The notes under the pieces: model-generated
The model's database searches: none
Told to the model about the DNA's origin: nothing
The model's input: only the letters and a program-made list of their open reading frames with translations
Part shown: positions 28,031 to 36,285 of the stretch, in pieces
How the letters are laid out: each line of letters begins with the position of its first letter
How positions within the stretch are numbered: position 1 is the first letter of the stretch
Assembly: GCF_026004115.1 (NCBI RefSeq)
Contig: NZ_BPIM01000001.1
Span: 1,902,501-1,966,500 of the forward strand
Source: Meiothermus sp.
Lineage (GTDB): Bacteria > Deinococcota > Deinococci > Deinococcales > Thermaceae
DNA length: 64,000 nt
Reading direction: 5' to 3'
Position numbers and translations under genes: made by a program

Positions 28031-29724
28031 CGGATTTCCAGCCCAAAAGTAAGTTTGCCGTTGGCCACCTCGTCGGGATGTTGAGCCAGGCGGATTTCCT
28101 GATAGCCCAGCCGCCAGACGAAGCAGCAGTCAGCGTAGCGCAGTTCCAAACCCCAGCGGCTTACGCCCTGGCGCAGGAAATCATACCCGAGGAAAGGCGT
28201 CAGGTTGAGGTCGTAGGTACACGAGAGTGGAACCGGCGTGAAGCCCACCACCAGTTCCCGGCGCTCCCAGTCGTCGCGTCCGTTGCTCAGGGTTTTGCCC
28301 ACGCAGTTCCAGCAGGCGTGAAGCTGGGCCCATACCTCGCCGTAGTCCTGCACGAGGCCAATCCGCAGGCTGGCCTCGGTCTGGGCCTTGAGGAAGTCGT
28401 GCTCGGCTTCCAGGCCGAGTCCTCTGTAGCGCAGGCTGCCCGAGAGCTTCTGGGTGGCCTCGCGGCGCTCGAGCCAGAAGCGCCCCGGGGTGGACTCGAT
28501 GGCCCAGGTATAGCCTACCTGCAGGATGAAATCGCCCTCGTAGCGGCCCTCGGCGTATCCGCCGTAGGCCAGATACTGCTGGGGCTGGTTGTAGAAACCC
28601 AGCACCCCGAAAGGCTCGAGGCGGAAGCGAAAGGGCCCCTCCTGCACCTCGAGGTTGTAGCGCAGCTCAGCACCGGCAGCCAGACCTTGCGTCTGGCTGG
28701 TGGGGGTGCCGTCGGGCCAGTCCTGGGCCATCCAGCCGTAAGGAGTTAGGGTAAAGCGATCCAGGGCAAAAGCCTGCTTCAGGCCAAAAGCATAGCGCCC
28801 TTTTTCGCTATCGTGCACAAAAAATAAAGGGCCATCCACCACCTCGCCCCGGCTGGCCACGCCGCTGGATTTGCTATCGAGTTGCAGGCTGACCCGGCGG
28901 TTTTTTTCCTGGGCGGCCAGGCCCAGCCGCAGGATGGGGTCGGGGCTGCCGAGGCGCAGACCCAGCAGGGTCAGCCGGGTGGAGAACTTGCCCGAACGAC
29001 CCCCCGCATCGGGCAGGGGAAACTCGCTCAGGCCCACATTCAAGCCCTGATCGAAGTCGAAACGAACCGGCAGGGCCAGGGGGGCTTCGGTGCCCGCTGG
29101 GGTGAGCCCCAGGTTCTCACCCAAGGGCTGGTTGGGATCGAGCCGAAGCTCGCTGAAGCGGGCCAGGCCAAACGCATACACCTCGAGCCGGCTATCCTCC
29201 AGCACCACCTCGCCGGTCTGGGTGTCGAAGTACAGGGTTTCGGACAAAAGCCGCAGGTCATCGCCACACCTGCAGGTCGTGGCCCGAATCCCGCTGGCCC
29301 GCAAGACCTGGCCTTTGATGTGGCTCTCTTCCGCCCAGAAGCGGTAGCGGGGGGTTTCTACCTCGATTTGCTGGGCAGTTAGCTCGCCACTGGCCTGGTC
29401 GTAGCGCAGGCTGGGGGCTTGCAACAACAAACCTTTGGTCTGCAAACAGGCTCCGTCGCTGAAGAGGGCTACCTCGCCATCAAATTCAAGGTTTCCTCCC
29501 CCCGCCAGCCCCTCGGGGGTCTCGAGGGTGTAGGGCTGCTCCGCACAGGGGACTGGGCTGGTCGGAGAGGCCCAGGCCAGGGCGCTGAACAGCAGGGCTA
29601 AGGGGAGAAGCAAAGGGGAGAGGGCGCAGGGGAGAGGGGGTTTCGCTGCCCCCGGGCCCACTGCGCCTGTACCTGTCGTGGGCCCCACACCCGGAGCCCT
29701 GTACCCTTCTCTCCCCATCCACAC
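28027..29724 (-). CDS. LptD/OstA-like outer-membrane assembly protein
   Basis: A 565-residue frame with a signal-like segment (ALSPLLLPLALLFSALAWA, about residues 33-52). An OstA-like jellyroll follows: repeated strands such as LEFDGEVALFSDG, LTAQQIEVETPRYRF, IKGQVLRASGI and LYFDTQTGEVVLEDSRLEV. A C-terminal region of amphipathic strands ends in FGLEIR, as an outer-membrane beta barrel would. It is shorter than E. coli LptD (784). GTG at 29724 or ATG at 29718 could start it, only a few bases after the upstream gene. Several Cys (CRCGD, CWNC, CC) are unusual for this type. It is placed between LptC-like and LptF/G genes, supporting an Lpt role. Confidence 0.8.
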   Translation of the reverse strand: MWMGREGYRAPGVGPTTGTGAVGPGAAKPPLPCALSPLLLPLALLFSALAWASPTSPVPCAEQPYTLETPEGLAGGGNLEFDGEVALFSDGACLQTKGLLLQAPSLRYDQASGELTAQQIEVETPRYRFWAEESHIKGQVLRASGIRATTCRCGDDLRLLSETLYFDTQTGEVVLEDSRLEVYAFGLARFSELRLDPNQPLGENLGLTPAGTEAPLALPVRFDFDQGLNVGLSEFPLPDAGGRSGKFSTRLTLLGLRLGSPDPILRLGLAAQEKNRRVSLQLDSKSSGVASRGEVVDGPLFFVHDSEKGRYAFGLKQAFALDRFTLTPYGWMAQDWPDGTPTSQTQGLAAGAELRYNLEVQEGPFRFRLEPFGVLGFYNQPQQYLAYGGYAEGRYEGDFILQVGYTWAIESTPGRFWLERREATQKLSGSLRYRGLGLEAEHDFLKAQTEASLRIGLVQDYGEVWAQLHACWNCVGKTLSNGRDDWERRELVVGFTPVPLSCTYDLNLTPFLGYDFLRQGVSRWGLELRYADCCFVWRLGYQEIRLAQHPDEVANGKLTFGLEIR

Positions 29725-29727
29725 GCC

Positions 29728-30351
29728 CTACAGTTTATCGGCGTAGGGGCGCAGGCGGTTCAAGATTTCGGCCGGCACGCGGGTGCTGGCCCGTACCTTG
29801 CCGTTGGCAGAGTTCAGCAGCAGGGTGCTATCGGGCCGGTTGCCGCGCAGGGTGGTGGCACCATCGCGGAACGTAAAAACCCCCAGCACCAGGGCCTGGT
29901 TGTTGGCGGTGTCCACCACCAGGGTACTGGCCTCGAGCACGGGGTCGCTCGAGCGCACCTCACCTTTGAGCACCAGCACGTCCTCTTTGAGCAGCAAGCC
30001 CTGCTGGGCCGTGAGGGCCTTGAACTCTTTGGAGCTAAAGCGCACCCCGTTCATGCGCAGGGTGTCGGGCTTTTGCAGGTACTCGAGGCTTGCAGCGGCA
30101 AATTCGCCCTCCCTGGCCTTGAGGGTGGCTCCCTGGGCCTTGATAAAGTCGCCATCGCGGTACTGGATGTAGCGGGCTTCCAGCACCAGCCCGCTCTTGT
30201 TGTCGCTGATGGTGCCGCCGGTCGGCAAAGTATAGACGCCGGTGCCCACATCGAGCTCCGAGTTGCCCCGGGGCCTCACCTCGAAGCCGGCGAACCTCGA
30301 GGCCAATCCCACCAGCGATAGAAGAATGAACAGAACCAGCCAACGCTTCAT
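29728..30351 (-). CDS. LptC/LptA-like periplasmic bridge protein
   Basis: About 207 residues: a single N-terminal membrane anchor (MKRWLVLFILLSLVGLASRFA) is followed by an OstA-type beta jellyroll with repeats (GTISDNKSGLVLEARYIQYRD, FIKAQGATLKAREGEFAA, LKGEVRSSDPVLEASTLVVD). This fits LptC or an LptC-LptA hybrid that passes lipid across the periplasm. ATG at 30351 has a TAGGAT box seven bases upstream (leaderless); GTG at 30357 is the alternative. It is the first gene of the Lpt-like group, three bases from the next. Confidence 0.82.
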   Translation of the reverse strand: MKRWLVLFILLSLVGLASRFAGFEVRPRGNSELDVGTGVYTLPTGGTISDNKSGLVLEARYIQYRDGDFIKAQGATLKAREGEFAAASLEYLQKPDTLRMNGVRFSSKEFKALTAQQGLLLKEDVLVLKGEVRSSDPVLEASTLVVDTANNQALVLGVFTFRDGATTLRGNRPDSTLLLNSANGKVRASTRVPAEILNRLRPYADKL

Positions 30352-30566
30352 CCCCACAATCCTAGAGCCTGGGGCATGAAGCGAATGAGCAAACCATCAA
30401 CACGACCACCAGGCCTGACGAAACCACGACAAAGCCCAAAAACCGAAGTCCGATAGCTGCAAGTAGCCCGCACACTGGCCAAAAGCAAACTGTTCATCGG
30501 TGGTTGAGGTTTAGGAGCCTACTCAGGCCAGGGTCAAATTTTCAAAAAAAGCCTCTCCATTTCGGC

Positions 30567-30572
30567 TATACT
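30567..30572 (+). promoter_or_regulatory. -10 box for amidase (leaderless)
   Basis: TATACT lies eight bases before ATG at 30581, with no Shine-Dalgarno sequence. AT-rich sequence lies upstream. Confidence 0.5.
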
Positions 30573-30580
30573 CCAAACAG

Positions 30581-31663
30581 ATGCGCTTATTGGCCTTCCT
30601 GATCGTAATTCTGGCCCCCGTTTTGGCCTTTCCCCGGCTGGGCCTGCACGAAGGCTACACCCGCTTAGTCTTCGACCTCGAGGCCAACGCGCAGCACCAG
30701 GTTACACAAACACCCGACACCCTGACCCTGCGCTTTAGCGGTATTAGCGTGGGGGCTGCCGATGAAGACGTTAGTTCGCCCCAGGTGGCATCCTATCAGG
30801 TGGTGCCTGGGCCGGGCGGTGCGACGGTGTTTGTACGCCTGCGCCCAAACGTAGAGGTTAAGACCTCTGTGCTGAATGATGGAAATCGGCGACGACTGGT
30901 GGTGGACGTGGTGGAGGTGGCGCGGCCCACCCCAAATTCACCCCAAGCCTCGAGCCGCCCAGAACCCCCCAAGCCCCGCACCCAGCCCAAGATTGTGGTG
31001 ATTGACCCCGGACACGGCGGCATAGACCCCGGCGCGGTGGGTTTTGTCGTAGAAAAGGAGGTCACCCTAGACCTGGCCCTGCGCTTGCGGCAACTGCTGC
31101 AAAAAGAGGGCGTCGAGGTGGTGCTTACCCGCAGCAGCGATACCCACCTCTCCCCCGACAAGGCCACCGACTTAGGCCTGCGGGCCGATATGGCCCACTC
31201 CAAGCGCAACCTGTTCATCTCCATTCATGTCAATAGCGCCCCCAACGTGGCCCAGGGCATCGAGACCTACTACTTTGGTCATACCCTGGAGCCCAGCTTG
31301 CTGGCCCAGGTGATCCGCGAAAACGGTGGCGGTGAGCTGGGCCGCCGCCTGACCCGCGAGGCCCAGAGTGTGGGCGAGCGCCTGGTACGCGATCTGATTG
31401 CCCAGTCAAACCTTAAATTCTCGCGCCAACTGGCCCATCTGGTGCAGGGGGGCATGCTCCAGGCCACCGGCGCGGTAGACCGGGGGGTGCGCCAGGCGCC
31501 GTTCTATGTCATCCGCAATGCGCGCATTCCGGCCATTCTGGTAGAGGTGGGCTTTGCCAACCACCCCGAGGAAGGCCGTCGGCTCCAGACCAGCGCGTAC
31601 CGACAGGCCCTGGCGACGGCCATGGCCCGGGCTATCCTGCGCTTTCTAAATAACGGGGAGTAG
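30581..31663 (+). CDS. N-acetylmuramoyl-L-alanine amidase with AMIN domain
   Basis: This 360-residue secreted cell-wall hydrolase has a signal peptide (LLAFLIVILAPVLAFP), an AMIN-like domain (GYTRLVFDLEANAQHQV, FVRLRPNVEV; about 20-110), a Pro-rich linker, and an Amidase_3 catalytic domain from about 137. The zinc site includes His in VVIDPGHGGIDPGAVG, the Glu in VEKEVTLDLA, the His in FISIHVNSA, and the catalytic Glu in ILVEVGFANHPEE. AmiC-type enzymes split septal peptidoglycan and are targeted by AMIN. It converges with the HAD gene; the two overlap by 32 bases at their ends. Confidence 0.93.
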   Translation: MRLLAFLIVILAPVLAFPRLGLHEGYTRLVFDLEANAQHQVTQTPDTLTLRFSGISVGAADEDVSSPQVASYQVVPGPGGATVFVRLRPNVEVKTSVLNDGNRRRLVVDVVEVARPTPNSPQASSRPEPPKPRTQPKIVVIDPGHGGIDPGAVGFVVEKEVTLDLALRLRQLLQKEGVEVVLTRSSDTHLSPDKATDLGLRADMAHSKRNLFISIHVNSAPNVAQGIETYYFGHTLEPSLLAQVIRENGGGELGRRLTREAQSVGERLVRDLIAQSNLKFSRQLAHLVQGGMLQATGAVDRGVRQAPFYVIRNARIPAILVEVGFANHPEEGRRLQTSAYRQALATAMARAILRFLNNGE

Positions 31664-32330
31664 ACCTGGGTTGCTTGCCCCGCGCGATGCGCAGCAAATC
31701 CCACAGCGCCAGGTCGCTCAGGCTGGAAAGCAGCAGGTCGGCCTGGCCCAGGTTCAGGTGCCGGGTGATGGCGTTGGGAACCGCCACCGTAAAGGCTCCG
31801 GCTGACTTGGCCGCCCGCACCCCGTTCAGGGAGTCCTCGAGCACCAGGGTCTCTTGAGGCAGCACCCCGAGCCCTTCGGCAGCCCGTAAAAATAGGGCCG
31901 GGTCGGGCTTGGTCAGGGCCACATCTTCTTTGGTTCGAATCACCTGAAAATAACCCAGCAACCCCAGCCGCTCGAGGTGTCCTTCCACCCAGGCCCGCCT
32001 CGAGCTGCTGGCTACCGCCAGCTTCAGGCCCATGGCCTGGGCGGCCTCGAGGTAGTCCAGCACCCCCGGCAGGGGTTCTAGCGTCTGATTGAGGGCTTGT
32101 TTGCGCTGCTTAACCCAGCCTTCGATGCCTTTCTTGTCCAGTGTTGTTCCCAGCAGCTTCTCCAGGTGGCCCGCAGGGTCGAAGGGAATCGAGTTGTTGC
32201 CAATAAAGGGGAGCCAGTAGTCCAGGGAAAGCTCGGCCCCGTGTTGCTGGTAGACCTCCTGCCAGGCCTGGAACTCGGTGCTCTCGGTGTCGAGTATGGT
32301 GCCGTCGAAGTCGAAGATAAGGGCTTGCAT
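31632..32330 (-). CDS. HAD-superfamily phosphatase, beta-phosphoglucomutase-like
   Basis: This HAD hydrolase (about 232 residues from the ATG at 32330) has motif I DFDGTILDTES, motif II Ser in AVASSSRRAW, Lys in ALTKPDPALF and motif III VLEDSLNGVRAAKSAG. A helical cap follows motif I, as in beta-phosphoglucomutase, phosphoglycolate phosphatase and related enzymes. The open frame extends 20 codons further upstream (to 32390), but the conserved start MQALIFDFDG marks the true beginning. The end overlaps the convergent amidase gene by 32 bases. Substrate unknown. Confidence 0.88.
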   Translation of the reverse strand: MQALIFDFDGTILDTESTEFQAWQEVYQQHGAELSLDYWLPFIGNNSIPFDPAGHLEKLLGTTLDKKGIEGWVKQRKQALNQTLEPLPGVLDYLEAAQAMGLKLAVASSSRRAWVEGHLERLGLLGYFQVIRTKEDVALTKPDPALFLRAAEGLGVLPQETLVLEDSLNGVRAAKSAGAFTVAVPNAITRHLNLGQADLLLSSLSDLALWDLLRIARGKQPRSTPRYLESAG

Positions 32331-32488
32331 CTGTGCGATTGTACTTCTTTCGTAAGGCTTGCTGGAGAACTCGAGTAACCCCAAAAACAACCTCGCTCGA
32401 GGACAATTGTTTCAGATATGATTAGCCCACAAACTAAATCCAGGCCAAATAAAACTTTGACCTGATTCAATTCTGACAGAAGCTGGTG

Positions 32489-32494
32489 TAGGCT
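32489..32494 (+). promoter_or_regulatory. Possible -10 box for phnD-like gene
   Basis: TAGGCT lies nine bases before the ATG at 32504; no Shine-Dalgarno sequence is visible. There is no -35 match at normal spacing. Confidence 0.3.
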
Positions 32495-32503
32495 AAGCGG
32501 CGT

Positions 32504-33379
32504 ATGAAACGCAGCTTGCTTTTCCTTCTGGCCATACTGGCCTTTGGCTTGTCGGTTGGTTTTGCGCAGAACCCGGTTAAGGTGCGCATCGGCTTCAACC
32601 CTACCCAGAACTCCGACCAGCTCCGCCCGGCGGCCCAGGCCATCGCGGACTACCTCGAGCGCCGTTTCCAGGGGGCCATCGAGGTCGAAATCTTCATCCC
32701 CACCGAGTACCGGGGCCTCATCGAGGCCATGCGCGGTGGTAACCTCGACTTTGCTTTCTTTCCCCCCGACGGCTACGTGATTGCCAACCAGGATGTGGGG
32801 GCCCAGGTGCTTCTTAAGAGCGTGCGCGGCACCAGCCCCTTCTACTGGAGCGCCATCGTGGTTCGCAAGGACTCCGGTATCAAAAACCTTCAGGGGCTCG
32901 ATGGCAAAAGCATCGCCTGGGTAGATAAGAACTCGGCGGCGGGCTATGTCTTCCCGCGTGCGGCGGTGGTGGGGGCTGGCCTAGATCCGGATAAGCTCTT
33001 TGCCAAGCAGACCTTTGCGGGCCGCCACGATGCTTGCGTGCTGGCTGTGCTAAACAAATCGGTAGATGCCTGCGCCACCTTTGCCAACGATACGCGCAAC
33101 AAGAGCGGGGCCTGGACGCAGTTCCTCAAGCCCGAGGAGGCCGCCCAACTAACCGCTATCTTCTACTCCAAGCCCATCCCTGGCGATACCTTCTCGGTCT
33201 CCAAGCAGTTTTACAGCAAGAACCCCACCCTTTCGCGCGGTATTGCAGCAGCTTTGCAGGGCATCCGTACACCCGAGAATAAGCTACTGTTCAACCTCTA
33301 CCGCATCGATTACATGATTCCTGCCCAGGACTCCGACTACGACGTGGTACGTCAAGCCCGTAAAGTGGCCGGTCAGTAG
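32504..33379 (+). CDS. phnD: PhnD-type phosphonate/phosphate/phosphite ABC substrate-binding protein
   Basis: This 291-residue secreted binding protein has a signal peptide (SLLFLLAILAFGLSVGFAQ) and a PhnD-family body: IGFNPTQNSDQLRPAAQAIADYLE, GNLDFAFFPPDGYV, VVRKDSGIKNLQGLDGKSIAWVD, NSAAGYVFPRAA, FAGRHDACVLAVLNKSVDA and KPIPGDTFSV. There is no lipobox Cys, so it is probably periplasmic. It is first in a phnD-phnC-phnE transporter. No C-P lyase or phosphite dehydrogenase genes follow, so the ligand might be phosphate, phosphite or a phosphonate. A hairpin 26 bases after the stop separates it from the ATPase gene. Confidence 0.92.
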   Translation: MKRSLLFLLAILAFGLSVGFAQNPVKVRIGFNPTQNSDQLRPAAQAIADYLERRFQGAIEVEIFIPTEYRGLIEAMRGGNLDFAFFPPDGYVIANQDVGAQVLLKSVRGTSPFYWSAIVVRKDSGIKNLQGLDGKSIAWVDKNSAAGYVFPRAAVVGAGLDPDKLFAKQTFAGRHDACVLAVLNKSVDACATFANDTRNKSGAWTQFLKPEEAAQLTAIFYSKPIPGDTFSVSKQFYSKNPTLSRGIAAALQGIRTPENKLLFNLYRIDYMIPAQDSDYDVVRQARKVAGQ

Positions 33380-33405
33380 GCCCAGAAATTCATCGAAGCG
33401 CCAGC

Positions 33406-33428
33406 GCCCCCAGGTTTACGCTGGGGGC
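33406..33428 (+). terminator. Hairpin between phnD and phnC
   Basis: GCCCCCAG and CTGGGGGC form a perfect 8-bp stem with a seven-base loop, followed by TTATGATTT. The T tract is weak, so partial termination or 3' protection of the phnD message is likely, a common way to make excess binding protein. Confidence 0.6.
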
Positions 33429-33493
33429 TTATGATTTGATGACATGGAACCGATGTGGAAAGTGATGAAAGTGATGTTTGATGGGGAGGACGC

Positions 33494-34252
33494 ATGATTG
33501 AAGTTCGCAACCTCAACCAAACCTTCTACACGGCCAAAGGGCCCCTGAAGGTGCTCATGGATATCAACCTGGAGATTCCCCGAGGCGACTTCGTGGCCGT
33601 TATTGGGCGCTCGGGGGCAGGCAAGAGCACCTTCTTGCGCACCCTGAATGGGCTGCTGATTCCCACCACCGGCTCGGTGGTGGTGAACGGCACCGACATT
33701 ACCAAGCTGCCTAAGCGTGAGCTGCAAAAGTACCGCCGCACGGTGGGCTTTATCTTTCAGCAGTTCAACTTAGTCAACCGCCTGAGCACCCTGGACAACG
33801 TGTTGCATGGCCGCCTGGGCTACCTCCCGACCTGGCGCGGCTTGCTGGGCCTGTATGGCGAGACCGATTACCGCATCGCCCGGCAACAGTTGGAGCGCGT
33901 GGATCTGGCGGCCAAGGAAAACGCTCGAGTCGACTCGCTCTCGGGGGGGCAGCAACAGCGGGTGGCCATTGCCCGGGCCATGGCCCAGCAACCTACCCTG
34001 ATGCTGGCCGACGAACCCGCCGCCAACCTCGATCCGGTGCTCTCGGAGGAAGTGATGCGCACCCTCAGGCGCTTCAACGAGCAGGACGGTGTGACGGTGG
34101 TGATTAACATCCATGCCCTCGACCTGGCCCTCAAGTACGCCAAGCGCATCGTGGCTTTCAAGCGGGGACGGGTGGTCTATGATGGCTCGCCTGCACAGCT
34201 TTCCGAAGAAGCGGTGGACGACCTCTACGAACGCAAGGAGATGCTGGCATGA
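33494..34252 (+). CDS. phnC: PhnC-type ABC transporter ATPase
   Basis: This 252-residue ABC ATPase has Walker A GRSGAGKST near residue 37, Q-loop FIFQQFNLVNRLS, signature LSGGQQQRVAIARA, Walker B LMLADEPAANLD and H-loop VNIHALDLALKYA. The sequence around the Q-loop (LVNRLSTLDNVLHGRLG) is typical of PhnC. It energises the PhnE permease, whose start codon overlaps its stop (ATGA). GGGGAGGA lies ahead of the ATG. Confidence 0.95.
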   Translation: MIEVRNLNQTFYTAKGPLKVLMDINLEIPRGDFVAVIGRSGAGKSTFLRTLNGLLIPTTGSVVVNGTDITKLPKRELQKYRRTVGFIFQQFNLVNRLSTLDNVLHGRLGYLPTWRGLLGLYGETDYRIARQQLERVDLAAKENARVDSLSGGQQQRVAIARAMAQQPTLMLADEPAANLDPVLSEEVMRTLRRFNEQDGVTVVINIHALDLALKYAKRIVAFKRGRVVYDGSPAQLSEEAVDDLYERKEMLA

Positions 34253-35880
34253 CCGAGTTGCTCCTCTACGCCTTTTTTGGGATGCTGCTGGCGGCGCTGG
34301 CCGGCCTGGCCAAGGGTTCCATGCGGCGCTGGGTAATTGGTGCCGGGCTGGCTTTGCTGGTGGTCTTTGCAGCCTTCCCCTTTAGCCGGGCCCGGGGCTT
34401 TTTGAGCCGCGATACCATAGACCCTACCCTGCTGGCCCTGGTTCCCCTTTTTCCGCTGTTGCTCATGATTCCCCTGGGGGTGCTGCTGGCGCTGGTGCTG
34501 GCCCGCCGAGGTGGGCAGGCGGCGGGGCTGGGCGGGGTATTGGGCGGTGCAGCGGCCCTTGTTGCTGCCGCTGGGTGGTATGTCCAGCCTGTGCAGATCG
34601 CTAAACTCTATCCGGTCGAGGGCCTGATTGAACTGCTTTTGGCCCTGGGGGTGGCGGGCTCGGTGGCCCTGCTGTCCTATAGCCGCCCAAACCAGCGGGT
34701 TCCCATCCTGATAGGGGCGATGGTGGCTGGGGTGCTGGCCTTCTGGTGGTTTCATGCGCCCCAGGGGGGTGGAGCCTACCTCCCCAAGAGCCTGGGCTAT
34801 TACAAACTGCTCCTTCCCACGCCCCCAGACACCCAGCAACAGATTGCCGATGCCTACAACCGGGCGCTGCCCGAACTCAACGCCATCCGCAAGGAACTGG
34901 GCCAGGACGAGCTAAAACCCATTCGGGGCCTGGCCGACCTGCAAGGGGCCATTCCTCAGCAGGCCTCGAGCGAAGGCTACCGCCTGGTGCAGCCGGCCAC
35001 CACCCAGTACGGGGCTTTTGCGGTCTTCTTCCTGGCAGGGCTAATGTTGGGAGCGGGGCTGATGCAACTGCGCAACGCCAGCCTGCAAGAACCCGACGAC
35101 TTCCGCGCTGGCATCCTGATTGCCCTGGTAGCGAGCTTTCTGATTCCGGCCTTTGACGCCACCGAGTTCGACCTGAACAAGCTGGTGGTGGGCTGGCCTT
35201 TCTTGCAGCAGTTTGCCGACAAAGCCTGGCCGCCTCTGCTGGCCGACCCTGGTACGGAGCGCTATCCCTTGCAAGAGGTCTTGAGCCAGATTGCAGTCAC
35301 GGTGCAGATGGCCCTGGTGGGCACCTTTTTGGCCGCGGTCTTTGCCATGCCCCTCTCGTTCCTGGCGGCGCGCAATGTGACCTCCGGTACGCCCCTGATG
35401 CGCTCGGTGTTCTATGTAACCCGCCTTTTTTTGAACGTGCTGCGGGGGGTTCCCACTCTGATTATTGCCCTGATTCTGGTGGCGGCAGTGGGCCTGGGGC
35501 CTTTTGCCGGGGTGATGGCCATTGCCATCCACTCCCTCACCGAACTGGGCAAGCTATACTCGGAGGCCATCGAGAACGCCGACAAGGGGCCAGTGGAGGC
35601 CCTCGAGTCCACCGGCGCCTCGGGTGTGAATGTGGTACGCTGGGCCATTTTGCCCCAGGTCTTGCCGCTGTTTGTGTCCTACACGGTCTACAACTTCGAG
35701 ATCAACTTCCGCTCCTCGCTGGTGCTGGGGCTGGTGGGGGCCGGCGGAATCGGCTACTTCATCAACGAGAAGATGGCCTCGGGGCAGTACGACCAGATGA
35801 TCGTGGGGGTGATTGCGATTGTGATTGTGGTGAATATTATCGACTTTGCTTCTTCGTGGCTGCGTAGCCGGTTGGTCTGA
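34249..35880 (+). CDS. phnE: PhnE-type permease with extra N-terminal membrane domain
   Basis: At 543 residues this is about twice the usual PhnE length. The C-terminal half (about residues 330-543) is a normal binding-protein-dependent permease: SQIAVTVQMALVGTFLAAVFAMPLSFLAARN, LRGVPTLIIALI and the EAA-type loop EAIENADKGPVEALESTGAS. The N-terminal part has about six further hydrophobic helices, then a soluble stretch (about 195-265) rich in helices. No second EAA loop is visible there, so it is not a simple fused pair of permeases. Start ATG overlaps the phnC stop. The extra domain might bind a regulator or stabilise the dimer; no function is known to me. Confidence 0.88.
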   Translation: MTELLLYAFFGMLLAALAGLAKGSMRRWVIGAGLALLVVFAAFPFSRARGFLSRDTIDPTLLALVPLFPLLLMIPLGVLLALVLARRGGQAAGLGGVLGGAAALVAAAGWYVQPVQIAKLYPVEGLIELLLALGVAGSVALLSYSRPNQRVPILIGAMVAGVLAFWWFHAPQGGGAYLPKSLGYYKLLLPTPPDTQQQIADAYNRALPELNAIRKELGQDELKPIRGLADLQGAIPQQASSEGYRLVQPATTQYGAFAVFFLAGLMLGAGLMQLRNASLQEPDDFRAGILIALVASFLIPAFDATEFDLNKLVVGWPFLQQFADKAWPPLLADPGTERYPLQEVLSQIAVTVQMALVGTFLAAVFAMPLSFLAARNVTSGTPLMRSVFYVTRLFLNVLRGVPTLIIALILVAAVGLGPFAGVMAIAIHSLTELGKLYSEAIENADKGPVEALESTGASGVNVVRWAILPQVLPLFVSYTVYNFEINFRSSLVLGLVGAGGIGYFINEKMASGQYDQMIVGVIAIVIVVNIIDFASSWLRSRLV

Positions 35881-36285
35881 TCGCGATTCCCTACATCACA
35901 TCCTTAACTGAGGGTAAGCAAGCCTTGTCGGTGCGATGAAGCCGCAAGCCGATGAAGCAATCCAGAAGGAGAGTTCAAGGAAGAGGGCCTGGGATTGGTG
36001 CAGGGCTCGCCGATTGATGGAGCTTTGGGCGCAGGCTTCTAGCGCCCGCAGAACAGGTCATACCAGATTCGGTTAGTTCGCCGCCATCTGGCGGCGAACT
36101 AACCGAATTTGCTATAAATCGTTTCTTGCCCACCAGTCGGGAATAACGAAAGAAATAACGGGGCGAATGTCCCGAATTCAGCTAAAATAAATTAGACACG
36201 CATTACATCAAGCTAAATCTTTGATAAATACATGGCAGCCCATTTAGATAAATGACACAGCCGGGAAGCGGCCGGGGGTTTGGAT
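35881..36285. other. Intergenic region with hairpin repeat, upstream of the oxidase gene
   Basis: There is no coding signal. It contains the short repeat copy C at 36060-36116, then an AT-rich stretch (about 36117-36245) that should hold the promoter of the galactose-oxidase-like gene. I could not fix a -35/-10 pair. Confidence 0.5.
36060..36116 (+). repeat. Hairpin-only repeat, copy C (possible terminator of phnE)
   Basis: It contains only the left-end hairpin of the repeat family: a perfect 19-bp stem at 36067-36085 and 36090-36108 with loop ATCT, between ATACCAG and TTTGCTATA. The internal 38-base units are absent. Its position after phnE would also allow it to stop transcription in either direction. 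Confidence 0.8.
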
